From Zancudomyces culisetae (Eukaryota; Kickxellomycota; Harpellomycetes; Harpellales; Legeriomycetaceae): 19,396 bases of DNA. Position numbers and translations under genes: made by a program. Positions within the stretch are counted from its first letter, which is position 1; each line of letters opens with the position of its first letter. The DNA is taken from positions 1 through 19,396 of the forward strand of contig LSSK01000321.1 of the NCBI GenBank assembly GCA_001969505.1, in the 5' to 3' direction. This document shows, one piece after another, positions 8,669 through 18,051 of the stretch. The notes under the pieces are model-generated. The model ran no database searches, was not told the origin of the DNA, and saw nothing but the letters and a program-made list of their open reading frames with translations.

Positions 8669-9753
8669 TTAGTATCTTAATCCCCCGTCTATTTTTAGCA
8701 CACTTCCTGTAACATACTCCGCTTTACTTAGGTACATTACTCCTAATGCCACATCCTAGTTTGATTCACAATAGCATGTTTTGTTATCTCTGATATTAGG
8801 TATAAGGCTCTCGTTGTGGTTGCCAAGTAATAAAAAATCAATATTTTTTTCTGTTTTGAATAGAAGATTAGTTAAGTAATTGGAATTTGTATTAATTATT
8901 CCTTACTTTTGGATCACCTATCCTTCCAAGCAAAGTGTTTTGCTTAACTTTTTCGATTTCAATGTTCTCGCCTATTCGATTCAAAATTACAGGTCGTTTT
9001 TATCAAGTATATAGCGCATGAATTCGCTGATATATCCTATGTGGAGCATTCAAACAAACTGTATGATATCTTACTTTTTATCATCTCTGTGTCTATGTAA
9101 CCTGGGCATATAACATTAACACGGATGTTTTTACTTGCAAATTCTCTTGCCATACTATTTGAAAAACCAATCAACGAGCTCTTTGTAGCTGCATAAATAC
9201 TCTGCCCAGCATTTCCATAGAGCCCAACAATGCTAGAAATATTAATTATGCATCTGCTACCACCCTCAACTCCGCTCCCATTCCTACCCCCACCTACACC
9301 GCCATCACCACCACTACTAGCTGCATTCACGGGCATCATCATATATTTGATCGCCTGTTTGCACATGTTAATTACACCAAACGTATTTGTTGCAAATTGT
9401 TCCATTATTTCCGAATCCTTGGTGCGTAGCAGTAGCCTGTCTCTGTTTATTCCTGCACAGTTGACCAAGTAAGCCAACTGAAATTTTTTGCCACCACTTA
9501 CTACACCCCCTTTTTCCTGTTCTATCCGTTTAATATCTTCCAAGGCTCGTTTAACTTGTACATAGTCGGTTACATCACATTGGAGTATTTTGCTTCCGGA
9601 TTCAATTGGACTCAGCTCTTCCTGCAGCTGTTTTATTTTGCTCTCATTCCTTCCAAAACCATACACCTTAACTCCTTCTCTCGCATATGCTAAACAGACT
9701 GCTCTACCTATTCCACCTGTAGCACCCGTAACCAGTGCAATTTTTCCTCTCAT
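8669..9753 (-). CDS. OAR1: 3-oxoacyl-[ACP] reductase, FabG/CBR4 type (3 exons)
   Basis: Minus-strand exons 9753-9075, 8971-8907 and 8755-8669 join to 276 residues. This is a short-chain dehydrogenase that reduces 3-oxoacyl-ACP with NADPH, the second step in type II (mitochondrial) fatty acid synthesis. Visible motifs: cofactor loop TGATGGIG (9-16), NCAG (98-101), catalytic Ser174, Tyr187 and Lys191 (YAATK), and CPGYIDTEM. The introns (8972-9074, donor GTAAGA; 8756-8906, donor GTAAGG) must be removed to recover the normal C-terminus, LLGRIGDPKDVALGVMYL then YVTGSVLKIDGG. The single open frame instead ends in an unrelated tail. Gly/Ser-rich insert at 143-167. There is no obvious mitochondrial presequence, so location is uncertain; the conserved stretch around AGINRD also fits CBR4-like reductases. 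The 3' end is jammed against TOP3. Confidence 0.88.
8829..8834 (+). terminator. First AATAAA downstream of TOP3, inside OAR1 intron 2
   Basis: The nearest canonical poly(A) hexamer for TOP3 lies about 160 bases past its stop codon, within the antisense of OAR1 intron 2 (8756-8906). Use of this site would make the TOP3 3' UTR antisense to the last OAR1 exon and part of the intron. Assigned by position only. Confidence 0.35.
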
Positions 9754-10089
9754 TCTGTTTTATAGTACTTTGTATCTTTATTGATTGCGGTTGATCAAGA
9801 GGAAAAAGAGTACTAAACATGAAATAAAAAAAGGTGTCGATTTGGTTTTTTTTTCTACCTAGTTTCCTAATTAATGCTATTATCCCGTAATTACAAACTA
9901 AACAGAAATCGATGCGAAATATTATGCTCGAGTTTTAAGGAGGATGGTCTAAAAACAAAAAAGATAGCAGTTGTAACTTTGCTTCTTTCTCCACAAATAA
10001 ATAACAAAAAAAGGGATAAAGAAATGTAGAGAGATAGGGGAAAAGGGTGATAAAGGGAAACCTTAAAAATTAGTACTACAAAAACGTTA
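9754..10089. other. Intergenic: ATG15 3' end and OAR1 promoter
   Basis: 336 bases between two minus-strand genes. It contains A-rich and T-rich tracts but no RNA gene or repeat that I recognise. On the minus strand the only AATAAA I see is at 9777-9782, just upstream of the OAR1 start codon, so the ATG15 transcript may run nearly to the OAR1 gene or use a variant signal. Confidence 0.55.
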
Positions 10090-11658
10090 TTATACATACT
10101 GCCACAACCCACAGTCAACACAATCCACCTCCGGCTTACACTCAGGGAGAGAAGTGGAATTGGTAATCCGATCCCATGGCAACAACACATGCTCTATAAC
10201 TTCAGTAATTCTGTGGTGCCTGATGTCCAGCCGCCAATTCAGCTTTTCAGCTACACCTAACATACATGAATTTCCCAAATGGCACTTGGTTTCTAGTGCG
10301 TAGCCTGCGTAGTAACAGCTACTCGATGCGCCAGTGCACGTCCCCGTAAATATAGGGTCAGCATCATGTCCCACGTGGTATATCGGCAGGGTTGCAAAGT
10401 CAATAGCTGGTGGCATGGGTAAGTGCAACCTCTTCGCGGCCAACAAGTCGCCTGGAGCCTCAAACGCAACAACTGGCAGTCCAAAACTCAGTCCCATCAA
10501 CGCCGCCAAACTTCCACCTAAAGAATGCCCAGTAAGTACTATTTGTGAATCGGGATATCTGTTTGTTAGATCCATGATTAGCATTGCAGCTGTATAAAAG
10601 TACAAATCTTCGGCTATTGACATGCTGTTCTGCAAACACCTTTCGTCACATTGATTGCTGCCCATATAACAGTCACAAACCGTACTCCAAGAATAGTCAA
10701 CCCGAGCACAGCAGCACGAAAACATCCTATTGTCATTAAACTTGTCCTTTACCGATGTCGGTCCCCGTCCTACTAAAAACAATGAGGCACTTGTTCCTTT
10801 AATCGATAGTACCAGTGTCTTGTTATCTTGTGTTGCAAATACATGTCCCCTTAACCCATCAGATTCCCACCCTATTGCCGTCTTGTTTTTCCAGGGTTCA
10901 CCCAAGTCTTCCCATTCGTCTCCATCAATAGAATTATATGCATTGGCAGCCATTCTGGCTAAACTCAAAATTGTCTCTTTATCCCTCGTGTTGGGCACCA
11001 GTAAACCATCGTCAACCACATAGTCCCAATCCACCGTTTTCTTTTTTATCTCTGTTTTCCAGTAGCTCTTCTGGATTCCATGTTTGCTTGCCAAATATTT
11101 CTGCCGCATTTTTTCCAACTCTTTTGCTATGCCTGCCCTCGCACTTACTGTATTCAACGTGTTTATATCACTCCGCCCGTATTTTTTTACGGTCTCCATC
11201 GTATATCCTTCCTGGTTTGATGTATTTACGTCATCCTTCTCGTCCATGTCATACCTTCTCACATTGTAATATTCCTCCATCTTTTCTATTCTATACTGCC
11301 TCTTTGCCTCCTCTATATCTATCCGTCCCACTTTCCCCTCTAAACCTTTTGTTTTCATTTCTTCCAAAACCTGTTGCTCGATAAACCTCTCCAAATCCTT
11401 CTCCTTTGGTAATTGTTGTACATATACATGTTTCAATGTAAATCCCTCCAATTTTTCACCACCATGAGTCTGTTCCTTTTTGGATCCTTCACCTCTAATT
11501 ATTTTTGCTTTTTCTAGCGAACTGAGAATTCCATTTAATCCACTGGAGTAAAATAAAAGTGCCACTACTCCCACTAACACCAATATCCATTTTATCTTCA
11601 GTGAGCTCCGAACAGCGCCTGATTCGGGGTCTACATATTTATTCTTCCTATCCTCCAT
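10090..11658 (-). CDS. ATG15: Autophagic body lipase, class 3 (ATG15 family)
   Basis: A 522-residue intronless gene. Atg15 is a vacuolar phospholipase that breaks down the membranes of autophagic and Cvt bodies after reaching the vacuole through the multivesicular body route. One N-terminal membrane segment (about 23-38) gives a type II topology. A charged stalk (about 45-205) follows, then the alpha/beta-hydrolase domain. The nucleophile is Ser379 in the elbow GHSLGG, the acid is Asp434 in HDADPI, and the base is His481 or His482 in DIRHHRI. Cysteine-rich blocks FSCCCARVDYSWSTVCDCY and the C-terminal CVDCGLWQYV are characteristic of the family. Length and domain order are normal. Start: the ATG at 11658 is followed by a short hydrophilic tail before the membrane segment, as expected. 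Confidence 0.95.
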   Translation of the reverse strand: MEDRKNKYVDPESGAVRSSLKIKWILVLVGVVALLFYSSGLNGILSSLEKAKIIRGEGSKKEQTHGGEKLEGFTLKHVYVQQLPKEKDLERFIEQQVLEEMKTKGLEGKVGRIDIEEAKRQYRIEKMEEYYNVRRYDMDEKDDVNTSNQEGYTMETVKKYGRSDINTLNTVSARAGIAKELEKMRQKYLASKHGIQKSYWKTEIKKKTVDWDYVVDDGLLVPNTRDKETILSLARMAANAYNSIDGDEWEDLGEPWKNKTAIGWESDGLRGHVFATQDNKTLVLSIKGTSASLFLVGRGPTSVKDKFNDNRMFSCCCARVDYSWSTVCDCYMGSNQCDERCLQNSMSIAEDLYFYTAAMLIMDLTNRYPDSQIVLTGHSLGGSLAALMGLSFGLPVVAFEAPGDLLAAKRLHLPMPPAIDFATLPIYHVGHDADPIFTGTCTGASSSCYYAGYALETKCHLGNSCMLGVAEKLNWRLDIRHHRITEVIEHVLLPWDRITNSTSLPECKPEVDCVDCGLWQYV

Positions 11659-12770
11659 TTATAGTACACCTTGTTCTTTATTTTTTGTCGCCTATAAAAC
11701 CAACAGTTAATTCTTAACCGGTTACAATAGATATTATATCTACACACTATAGTATTCCGCCCACGCTTTACAGCCTTTGATGCTTGTGTTACTTTTTTTT
11801 GTTAAAATTGCACACGTCTTTGAGTAGCAGTTACTCTGCTGGAGCCGAAAGTGCGCTATTCAAGATTGGATTGTCTATTTCGCAAGATTGAATTGTTTAT
11901 CTCGGAGGTTCGCCTACAAATAAAAAAGATAGTCTAACGCTGACTCTCTGATACCTATGAGTGCTGTTCAAATGATAATGTCCATTTATACATTTATTTT
12001 TTGTGTTAACAGCACAATGTTTTTATATAAGCGATTTTATGCATTTAACCAAAACTATAAATTCACCCAATTGGTACCCAGATATGCCCTTGCTTGCTTG
12101 CTTTTCCCTTACTTTTTCTCTTTTTGCGGCAATCTGCTTTGGCAAAAACACGGTCAAGTAAAAAATGGCGAGAAATAGAACCAGAGTCATGTGAGGAGTC
12201 TGGTTTATTTTAGCAAATAGAATGCTTTAATTATGGAAAATGGACATGAATGACTTGGCATTTAACACATCATGCCCTACGAGGCCCTCTCATTCCCTCC
12301 CCCCCTTATTTTTTTTCCTCTCCCATCGAAACAGCTCAAATTTAGTTGGATATTGTTGGTAAGAAGGTGAATCTTTCTAGTGCAGAGCTTCTAAAACTGC
12401 CCAATCCAATTAATTCCTCTGTGCTTCAGCATTTTGTGATTTTTATTTCTCTCCTTTTTATCTCATTTGCTGTGACTAAGCACATTTGCTCATTTGCTAA
12501 GGAAAATTTTTTTCATAATTCTTATAGCTGTAATTCGCATACACTGTATTCACAAGGAATAGTATATGAACATAAAAAAAAAGTAGCGTGATAACAAGAA
12601 AATCGAAATCACCCACCTACACTTCTTAGCCTCGCTCTCAATACGAATTTTGCTGAAACGAAACGTCACAAGATTGTTTCTGCATATTTCTTTCACTGCA
12701 TGAATTTGTTTACAGGGTGGAATAGTGTACTCATTTCTGTAATATAATATACCAAAGCTGCATTCGTGTT
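11659..12770. other. Divergent promoter region between ATG15 and EAF6
   Basis: 1.1 kb separating the start codons of two divergent genes. It holds a 22-base tandem duplication (11861-11904), a C/T-rich tract around 12290-12330 and several T runs. An ATG-initiated frame of 73 codons at 11957-12178 encodes two hydrophobic stretches, but nothing else supports it. No RNA gene was recognised. Confidence 0.55.
11861..11904. repeat. Tandem 22-base imperfect duplication
   Basis: Two directly adjoining 22-base units, 11861-11882 and 11883-11904, each starting CAAGATTG and ending TCG, differ at three positions. The pair lies about 200 bases upstream of the ATG15 start codon. It may be a duplicated regulatory site or a simple slippage product. 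Confidence 0.7.
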
Positions 12771-13810
12771 ATGGATGATAAAAAGGATAGTACAAGTAAA
12801 GAGAAGGCTCCAGATGGTAAAAGTAGCACGTCAGGAAATGCAAAGGAACACAAACCAAAGACGATTCAGAAGGTAATTACTACTTTTTTTATTTTTTTTA
12901 TTTTTTTTTTTTGGTTGGTAGTATTCATTTTTTGTTTAATTTTTTTTTTTTGGTGAATGTAGTGTGTAGTTGTTAATATTATACACTGTTTGTGGAAAGT
13001 TTGCAAAATAACATGTAAAAATTGCGAAATACTAGATAAAAATATCGAAAAAGGCACTGAGACAAGCCGAACAAGAGCTGTTCAATCTGTTAGTTGATCG
13101 AAAAAAGCTAGAAAAAGAATTGGTAAATTGTACTATAATACAAGAAAGAACGAGAACTTCGCTATTATTGGTCTGGAACGCGACTTTTTGATTGTATCCA
13201 GAGATTTAAATGCGAATTTTCTCGTGCTGTTATTACCTTTGAGCTTTTTGTTAAATCCTGTTGGGAATGCTCCTCCAATTTATAACTACTATATACAGAA
13301 TGGTACTTACCATCTCAAAAATTAATAACAACACTTAGATTGTGATTGAAAAATCATTGTATGATCAGGAGACACAGTATCTCACTGCAACATCAAATGA
13401 AGGAAATATCTTGAAAGGCTTTACGGGCTTTTTGGGCGGTGGTAGAGTCGATAGAAGACGCGATGTGATAACAGATGACGATAGAATCTTTTCGGGTTCT
13501 TCCAGTACTTTTAGAAGGGTAAATAACTTGCGAACTCTGGAAATCGAAAAGTATATGTAATTTTTTTTAATTCATATTTTAACACCAGATGGTAAAACTA
13601 AAATAGATTAGTGAATTGAGCCAGGGGATTGAGAACAGTAAAAAAGGCGCGGGTGGGAGTGGGTTTGGAGCAGGTTCGCTCGCCAATAAAATCAAGGCAG
13701 CATCGGTTAAGCACAAATTAAAACAAAAGTCCCAACCCTCAGGGTCTTCCAGTCACCACTCGGGTGCTTTAAAGACCAAAAAACTGAAACTCTCAGTTGA
13801 TAATAACTAA
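12771..13810 (+). CDS. EAF6: EAF6-type subunit of histone acetyltransferase complexes (4 exons)
   Basis: Exons 12771-12872, 13036-13122, 13339-13518 and 13607-13810, all joined in phase 0, give 190 residues. Eaf6 is a small scaffold subunit of NuA4 and NuA3-type (MYST) acetyltransferase complexes in the nucleus. A hydrophilic N-terminus (1-34) precedes a coiled coil (about 35-80: KKALRQAEQELFNLL, then DQETQYL). After it comes the family signature GNILKGFTGFL, followed by DDDRIFSGSSSTF. The Gly/Ser/Lys-rich C-terminal tail ends in a basic patch (KTKKLKLS), a possible nuclear signal. No single frame encodes the protein; the introns (163, 216 and 88 bases; donors GTAATT, GTAAAT, GTAAAT) were placed by the signature and phase. 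The start codon of exon 4 is the least certain junction, because two AG acceptors lie 5 bases apart and only the upstream one keeps frame. Confidence 0.8.
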
Positions 13811-13924
13811 TTTGCAGTAAATTAAAATCACGTACTGTTTTATTTAGTTTTGTTGTTACTGGCTACTGTATTAAATGAAATAAACTTTTTTATTTATATT
13901 ATTAAGAAGAGAGGCTGTGAGTGG
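13811..13924. terminator. Shared 114-base terminator between convergent EAF6 and RPN8
   Basis: A plus-strand AATAAA at 13879-13884 for EAF6 and a minus-strand AATAAA at 13889-13894 for RPN8 lie within 16 bases of each other. The convergent transcripts probably overlap or share a compact bidirectional poly(A) region. Assigned from sequence and position. Confidence 0.55.
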
Positions 13925-15010
13925 TTATGAGGTGTCTGTTTGGGGTGTAGTTGGTTGGACGTTTTGTTGGTTAGGAGCTTGAGAAATATCTTGAGCAAGT
14001 TCAGCTTCACGGTTCTGGATCTTGTTGTTGACCAAGTCATGCAGAGATATAATGGCTCTAATCATTGTCGAGATATAAAGTAGCATATATGTATCGTTGG
14101 TCTTTTTGGCAAATACAGAACTAAGCTTTGCCGCATCCAGGTTTGGAATCAGATTGAAAATGTCCTGAAGGTTATAGATAATATCCACATTTACTGGGAG
14201 TTTCCCCGAAACTACATTATCCAGATAAACCGACATTTTCTCCAGCCTATCGTTTAGTCCCTTAATTGATTCGAGTTGTCGTGCTAACCGGAGGGATAGT
14301 GTTCCAATTGCGTTATCCTTGACATCTCTTAGCAGGTGTTCAACACCAATTTCTTCAGCCTCCTCAGCACCTATTTCAGAGGGGATATGCTCAAAGGTTT
14401 TTGTTGCGGCCGATCCATCGTCGTGAATCTCTTCAATCGAAATGTATGCATTTGTAGGGATTCCCACTTCCTTTGGATGCACATCAACCACCACCAATAC
14501 TGGGTTTGCCACGTATCTCTTGAACAGCTCATTGATTTGCAAATCTGCCGCCTGCAGTTTTGGCCCACTGTGGTACCATCCAATCAACACTTCTTTTACA
14601 TTTACCTTTTTAAACATGTCTCGCATGTTTTCTACGTAATTGTGGTCCAAAAACCATACTTTGTTGTTTTTGTCTTCTTCCTCGAATGGTACTATTGGAA
14701 CGATAAATATTTTTAAATAATGAGCCTAGTTCATTCTTGTATTTTATATCGTTGTAGGTTTAATAGAACTTGCCCCCCCCCCCCTCAATAAAGAAAAAGA
14801 ATGAAATAAATGTATGAAAAAAGATGTACCTGCAAAACTGTTGGTTACGTTTACTACATTTCCAAATACTCGACCCAAAAGCACACCAACTACTCTTTTC
14901 TTTGTATTTTTAGCCACGCGATTATAGTGATCGACAACTGAAAGTAGCACCAATGGGTGTACTATTACTTTTGCGTTTTTTATGTTTTGGACATCTATTG
15001 AACTTTGCAT
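13925..15010 (-). CDS. RPN8: 26S proteasome regulatory subunit Rpn8 (PSMD7), 2 exons
   Basis: Minus-strand exons 15010-14830 and 14691-13925 join to 315 residues. Rpn8 is the catalytically inactive MPN partner of the deubiquitinase Rpn11 in the proteasome lid. The MPN domain starts at [17 protein letters not shown] and [20 protein letters not shown]. The splice joins SFA to [19 protein letters not shown] exactly as in known Rpn8. [18 protein letters not shown] lacks the full JAMM zinc ligand set, as expected for this subunit. It continues through [18 protein letters not shown] and VGVEHLLRD to the helical C-terminal part ([35 protein letters not shown]), which packs in the lid helical bundle. 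The C-terminal tail is Gln/Thr-rich. Intron 14692-14829 (138 bases, donor GTACAT) contains 12 consecutive G on the coding strand. The gene is convergent with EAF6. Confidence 0.95.
14773..14784. repeat. Run of 12 C (12 G on the RPN8 strand) inside the RPN8 intron
   Basis: A homopolymer of the same length as the one at the left window edge. It lies in the middle of the RPN8 intron, where a G run could bind splicing factors or contribute to RNA structure. Confidence 0.85.
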
Positions 15011-16082
15011 TATGACTAATTCGTATTTCTTCTATTTGGCTATTATATTGAAAATCGGTCTTTTAAAATCACTTTTTTATTTTATTTTTATGTTTTTACA
15101 AGTTTGGTAGTAAAATGATTATCATATCACAATTAATACTAGAGTAACAATCAAAAAAAACACTACATTCCAATATAAATATGCTAGAGGGAATCCATCA
15201 AGAGATGGCTATAAATCACTTACCTACTTTTTCCGCAAAAAGATTAGTTTGAATATTTATGGAAATCGTTCGGATATTTTCTCTTTTGTACTATGTGTAA
15301 TAACCTGCTTTCTATCGCAAAAGCTATTGAATCTTTTATTTCGACAGTTGGGTAGTATCGTTGGTGGATGTTCAGAAGTATGTACAATTACAAAGTATTT
15401 CGATAGATTTGCTAAGCACAAGAATATCTCTACTATTGTTTTTGTTTCTTATTTATTTTTTAGCAATTTATTTTTAAAATTTTTTGTAATTCCTATAATA
15501 AACTTGGAAAATTAGAAAAATAGAAACGTAAGCAGAGGTGCCGCATTTGATTGGATAAACTAACTGGTAACTCTTTCTGACTTTTATTTGTTTATTTATT
15601 TATTTTTGGCAATACTCTTCTGGTATTTTGCTTTGGTCTGTGGATAAAGAGGTGACTGTTAACAGCTCAAGAGAGGGAAAGGGGAGTGGGGAGGTTTAAA
15701 TGTTGTACAACATTACAAATACGATTTATTGTATACAACGGTTCTCTAACTATTTTTTGTTTTTTGTTCTTTGTTTTCTAAAGCCTAAAAAGCACAAACC
15801 TTGTAGGTGTAGGAAACGGCTTTGTAAAACATATGCCACCTGCTCAATACTTTCTCACATTGTATAGCGACATATAAACCAGATCATACCATATTGTATT
15901 ATATGGCTAGTCTTTTTTTTCTTTATTCTTGATGATGTGTTTACCGTTCTATATTGAACATTCAAGTTTTCCTAAAAGAAAAAGAAAAAGAAAAAATGAG
16001 AAGCCATGCTATTAGACTGGGTATTGACACACTACAAGTGCTAAATATCTCATCCTACTACCTATTCGCTCATCTGACCAGG

Positions 16083-16116
16083 ACTCGTCAGTGATTGTAA
16101 TGCATCACTGACGAGT
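16083..16116. repeat. Perfect inverted repeat, 13-bp arms, 8-base loop
   Basis: The left arm ACTCGTCAGTGAT (16083-16095) and the right arm ATCACTGACGAGT (16104-16116) are exact reverse complements around the loop TGTAATGC. It stands alone in AT-rich non-coding DNA and the arms have a mixed base composition, so it is not a by-product of simple A/T repeats. Confidence 0.9.
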
Positions 16117-17969
16117 ATATCATTTATGAGTTTTATTCCAACATTTTTGTATCCAGGTTGATCAACAACCATTCTTCACAATTACTTTTTTCTAGTAAGA
16201 CTTTCCACCAACTACTTGCCTATGACTAGATGTGGCCATTTTAAAATCTTTCGGCTTGTATCCGACTTGTTTTGTATTATCCTTTTGTTTTTGTTTTTGT
16301 TTTTATTTTTATTCTGTCTAATGATTAATAAGGGACTACAAAAACCAGTATGTTGGTAATAGGTGCTCTTTATTTTTGCTAATTAGGATCATTTAAATTA
16401 CCTCTTCCACACTCTGTTTTCTTGAATTTTAACATTAATAAATTAGAGATACAAATTATCGATTAAACATAACCAAAATCAAAGTGTAATCAAACTAATA
16501 TATTACTCAAATTGGTTTTGCGTTGAAACTACCTTAACATGGAATGGATTATGCATGATTGATAAACAAATACCATCACTACCCAAATTGAAAAGATGTG
16601 GCAGACTGTTTTTCCTGTATTAATACATGAATCCTTTTTTTTTCATTTTTTCATTTTTTCTTTTGGAAAACACAGTCTCAGCATAGTTTAGAAGGATAAA
16701 AAAAAGATTATACAAGTATACAACTCTGAAATTAATAATGGTTTTTTTTTTCCTCAAAGGGTGTAAGCTACAATCGCCCTTTTATAAATATTAGTTTCGA
16801 CAAATTTTTTTATTTTTTATTTACTTGTACACTTCCGAGTATGTTCCGTGCTTTTATATTTTGTGCATATATTTACTCGATTCTTTTTTTCTGTTTCTTT
16901 CTGGTTATAAATATGTATTTATTTTCATTTTATTTATGTTTATACTTGATCTTTTAAAGGTGTTATATTTCAGTGCTTTTCAATTCCAAAGAAAGAATAA
17001 ATAGTAACATCTTTTTAATTCAAAGGGGTTTTATTGGTAGTAAAAATAATCAATTTGACTTTTTATTTTATTTCCACTATTCCATTATTCTTTTTTATTT
17101 TCATCTAGGAAACACGTTCCAGCATAAATAGTGATAAAATAGAAAATCTATCAATCTTTTAAATTAGTCGTTTTTCTTTTATTTATTTTAATTTGTTGTA
17201 TACAAAAACGAACGGAGAATGAAAAAAAAATAATAATTACGTAAAAACTATTTGGATCAACCATATTATGTTTGAAAAGTAATAAAAGCTCGAATATTTA
17301 GCTCTAAAATAGCATTTAATACTGAAAAAATAAACAGAAATAAATAAATAAAAATAAAATAAAAGTTATTATATGAAATTAAATGAAAATCAAAGCGAAG
17401 CAAATAGGTTGGATAAAAAAAAAATCGAACGGAGATAATTTTTTTTTAATAGTAATATTTTGCAAAATCTCCTTTTTAAATGTTTATACTCAAAAATATT
17501 TATTATATTGCTTAAATTCAGCTCTTGGATCTCCGCTCTCGTCAGCATACGCAACTCTTGCTTTTCTCTATATGTTTCTAAACCACAACCAATATATATC
17601 AGTATTTCCAAATAAAAGGCGATAAACACCAGATATTATCCGAAATCGGCTTCACTAAGCTATAATAAACAATAAATAACGATTAATCTAAACACTAACA
17701 CAGGATTTCAGGACAAAGCTAATTTTTGAACACATTCTGGAAAACACCTTTTTTTTGTGCTAAAGCTATAAAACAAGGGTTATCTTATAAAGCAGGTTAT
17801 TTGGTAATTTCTATTTTACATTTAATAGATGATATATAAAAATAAAATCAAAATTAATGTAAACAAGGATGTACCAAGATGTTTTGTTTTTCATTCTTGA
17901 AAGTTTTAGAATAACAAACAAAATAAACTTATTTTTTGTTTTTGTCTGTAAACGTTGAGAAATACTAAA

Positions 17970-17976
17970 TATAAAA
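17970..17976 (+). promoter_or_regulatory. TATA-like element upstream of the Argonaute gene
   Basis: TATAAAA lies 76 bases before the Argonaute ATG, followed by a pyrimidine-rich stretch (about 17979-18006) that could hold the transcription start. TATA-like words are common in this AT-rich DNA, so this is only positional evidence. Confidence 0.3.
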
Positions 17977-18051
17977 CACTATCCACCACATCCATCTTCC
18001 TTTCCTCAAAAAATAGAGCTACAACTAGGACAAGAGGAAAAAAAAAGAATT

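Larger units (their letters stand above)
15011..18051. other. 3 kb AT-rich region between RPN8 and Argonaute
   Basis: No gene can be supported. Sampled lines have only about 25-30% G+C. It contains period-6 microsatellites (15974-15996, A5G units; 16283-16311, T5G units) and ATTT/AAAT repeats (15583-15607 and 17336-17365). It also holds one perfect hairpin (16083-16116) and very frequent T and A runs. Open frames such as 15249-15515 lack ATG starts. The two promoters facing outward (RPN8 left, Argonaute right) lie at its ends. The size and composition would suit an origin or other chromosomal element, but nothing specific shows this. Confidence 0.6.

Noticed and set aside
9037-9074. Direct readthrough end of OAR1 at 9037
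   Set aside because: The tail after MIK is unrelated to the family, while removing two GT-AG introns restores the conserved C-terminus including YVTG and DGG.
11957-12178. 73-codon ATG frame with hydrophobic stretches
   Set aside because: Short hydrophobic frames are common in AT-rich DNA. There is no recognisable family, and it sits in a divergent promoter region.
14744-15010. Separate 88-residue gene at the start of RPN8
   Set aside because: It is RPN8 exon 1 read into the intron. Splicing at 14829/14692 rejoins the Rpn8 sequence exactly, so neither two genes nor a pseudogene is needed.
15229-15240. ACTTACCT resembling the 5' end of U1 snRNA
   Set aside because: The following sequence does not fold or read like U1. 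An 8-base match is expected by chance at this scale.
15249-15515. 88-codon open frame in the AT-rich region
   Set aside because: It begins at TTG without an ATG, has AT-driven composition (Phe, Leu, Ile, Asn) and no family resemblance.
15830-15840. Proteasome-type PACE element upstream of RPN8 (GGTGGCATA on the minus strand)
   Set aside because: It has one mismatch to the yeast Rpn4 site, lies over 800 bases from the start codon, and Rpn4 control is known mainly from Saccharomycotina.
15929-16077. Second C/D-box RNA candidate around TTGATGA
   Set aside because: Box C is non-consensus at the first base, the nearest CTGA is about 145 bases away, and I saw no closing stem.
16104-16160. Hammerhead ribozyme, from CTGACGAG in the hairpin arm
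   Set aside because: The core motif is fully paired in the hairpin, and no GAAA element or matching stems follow.
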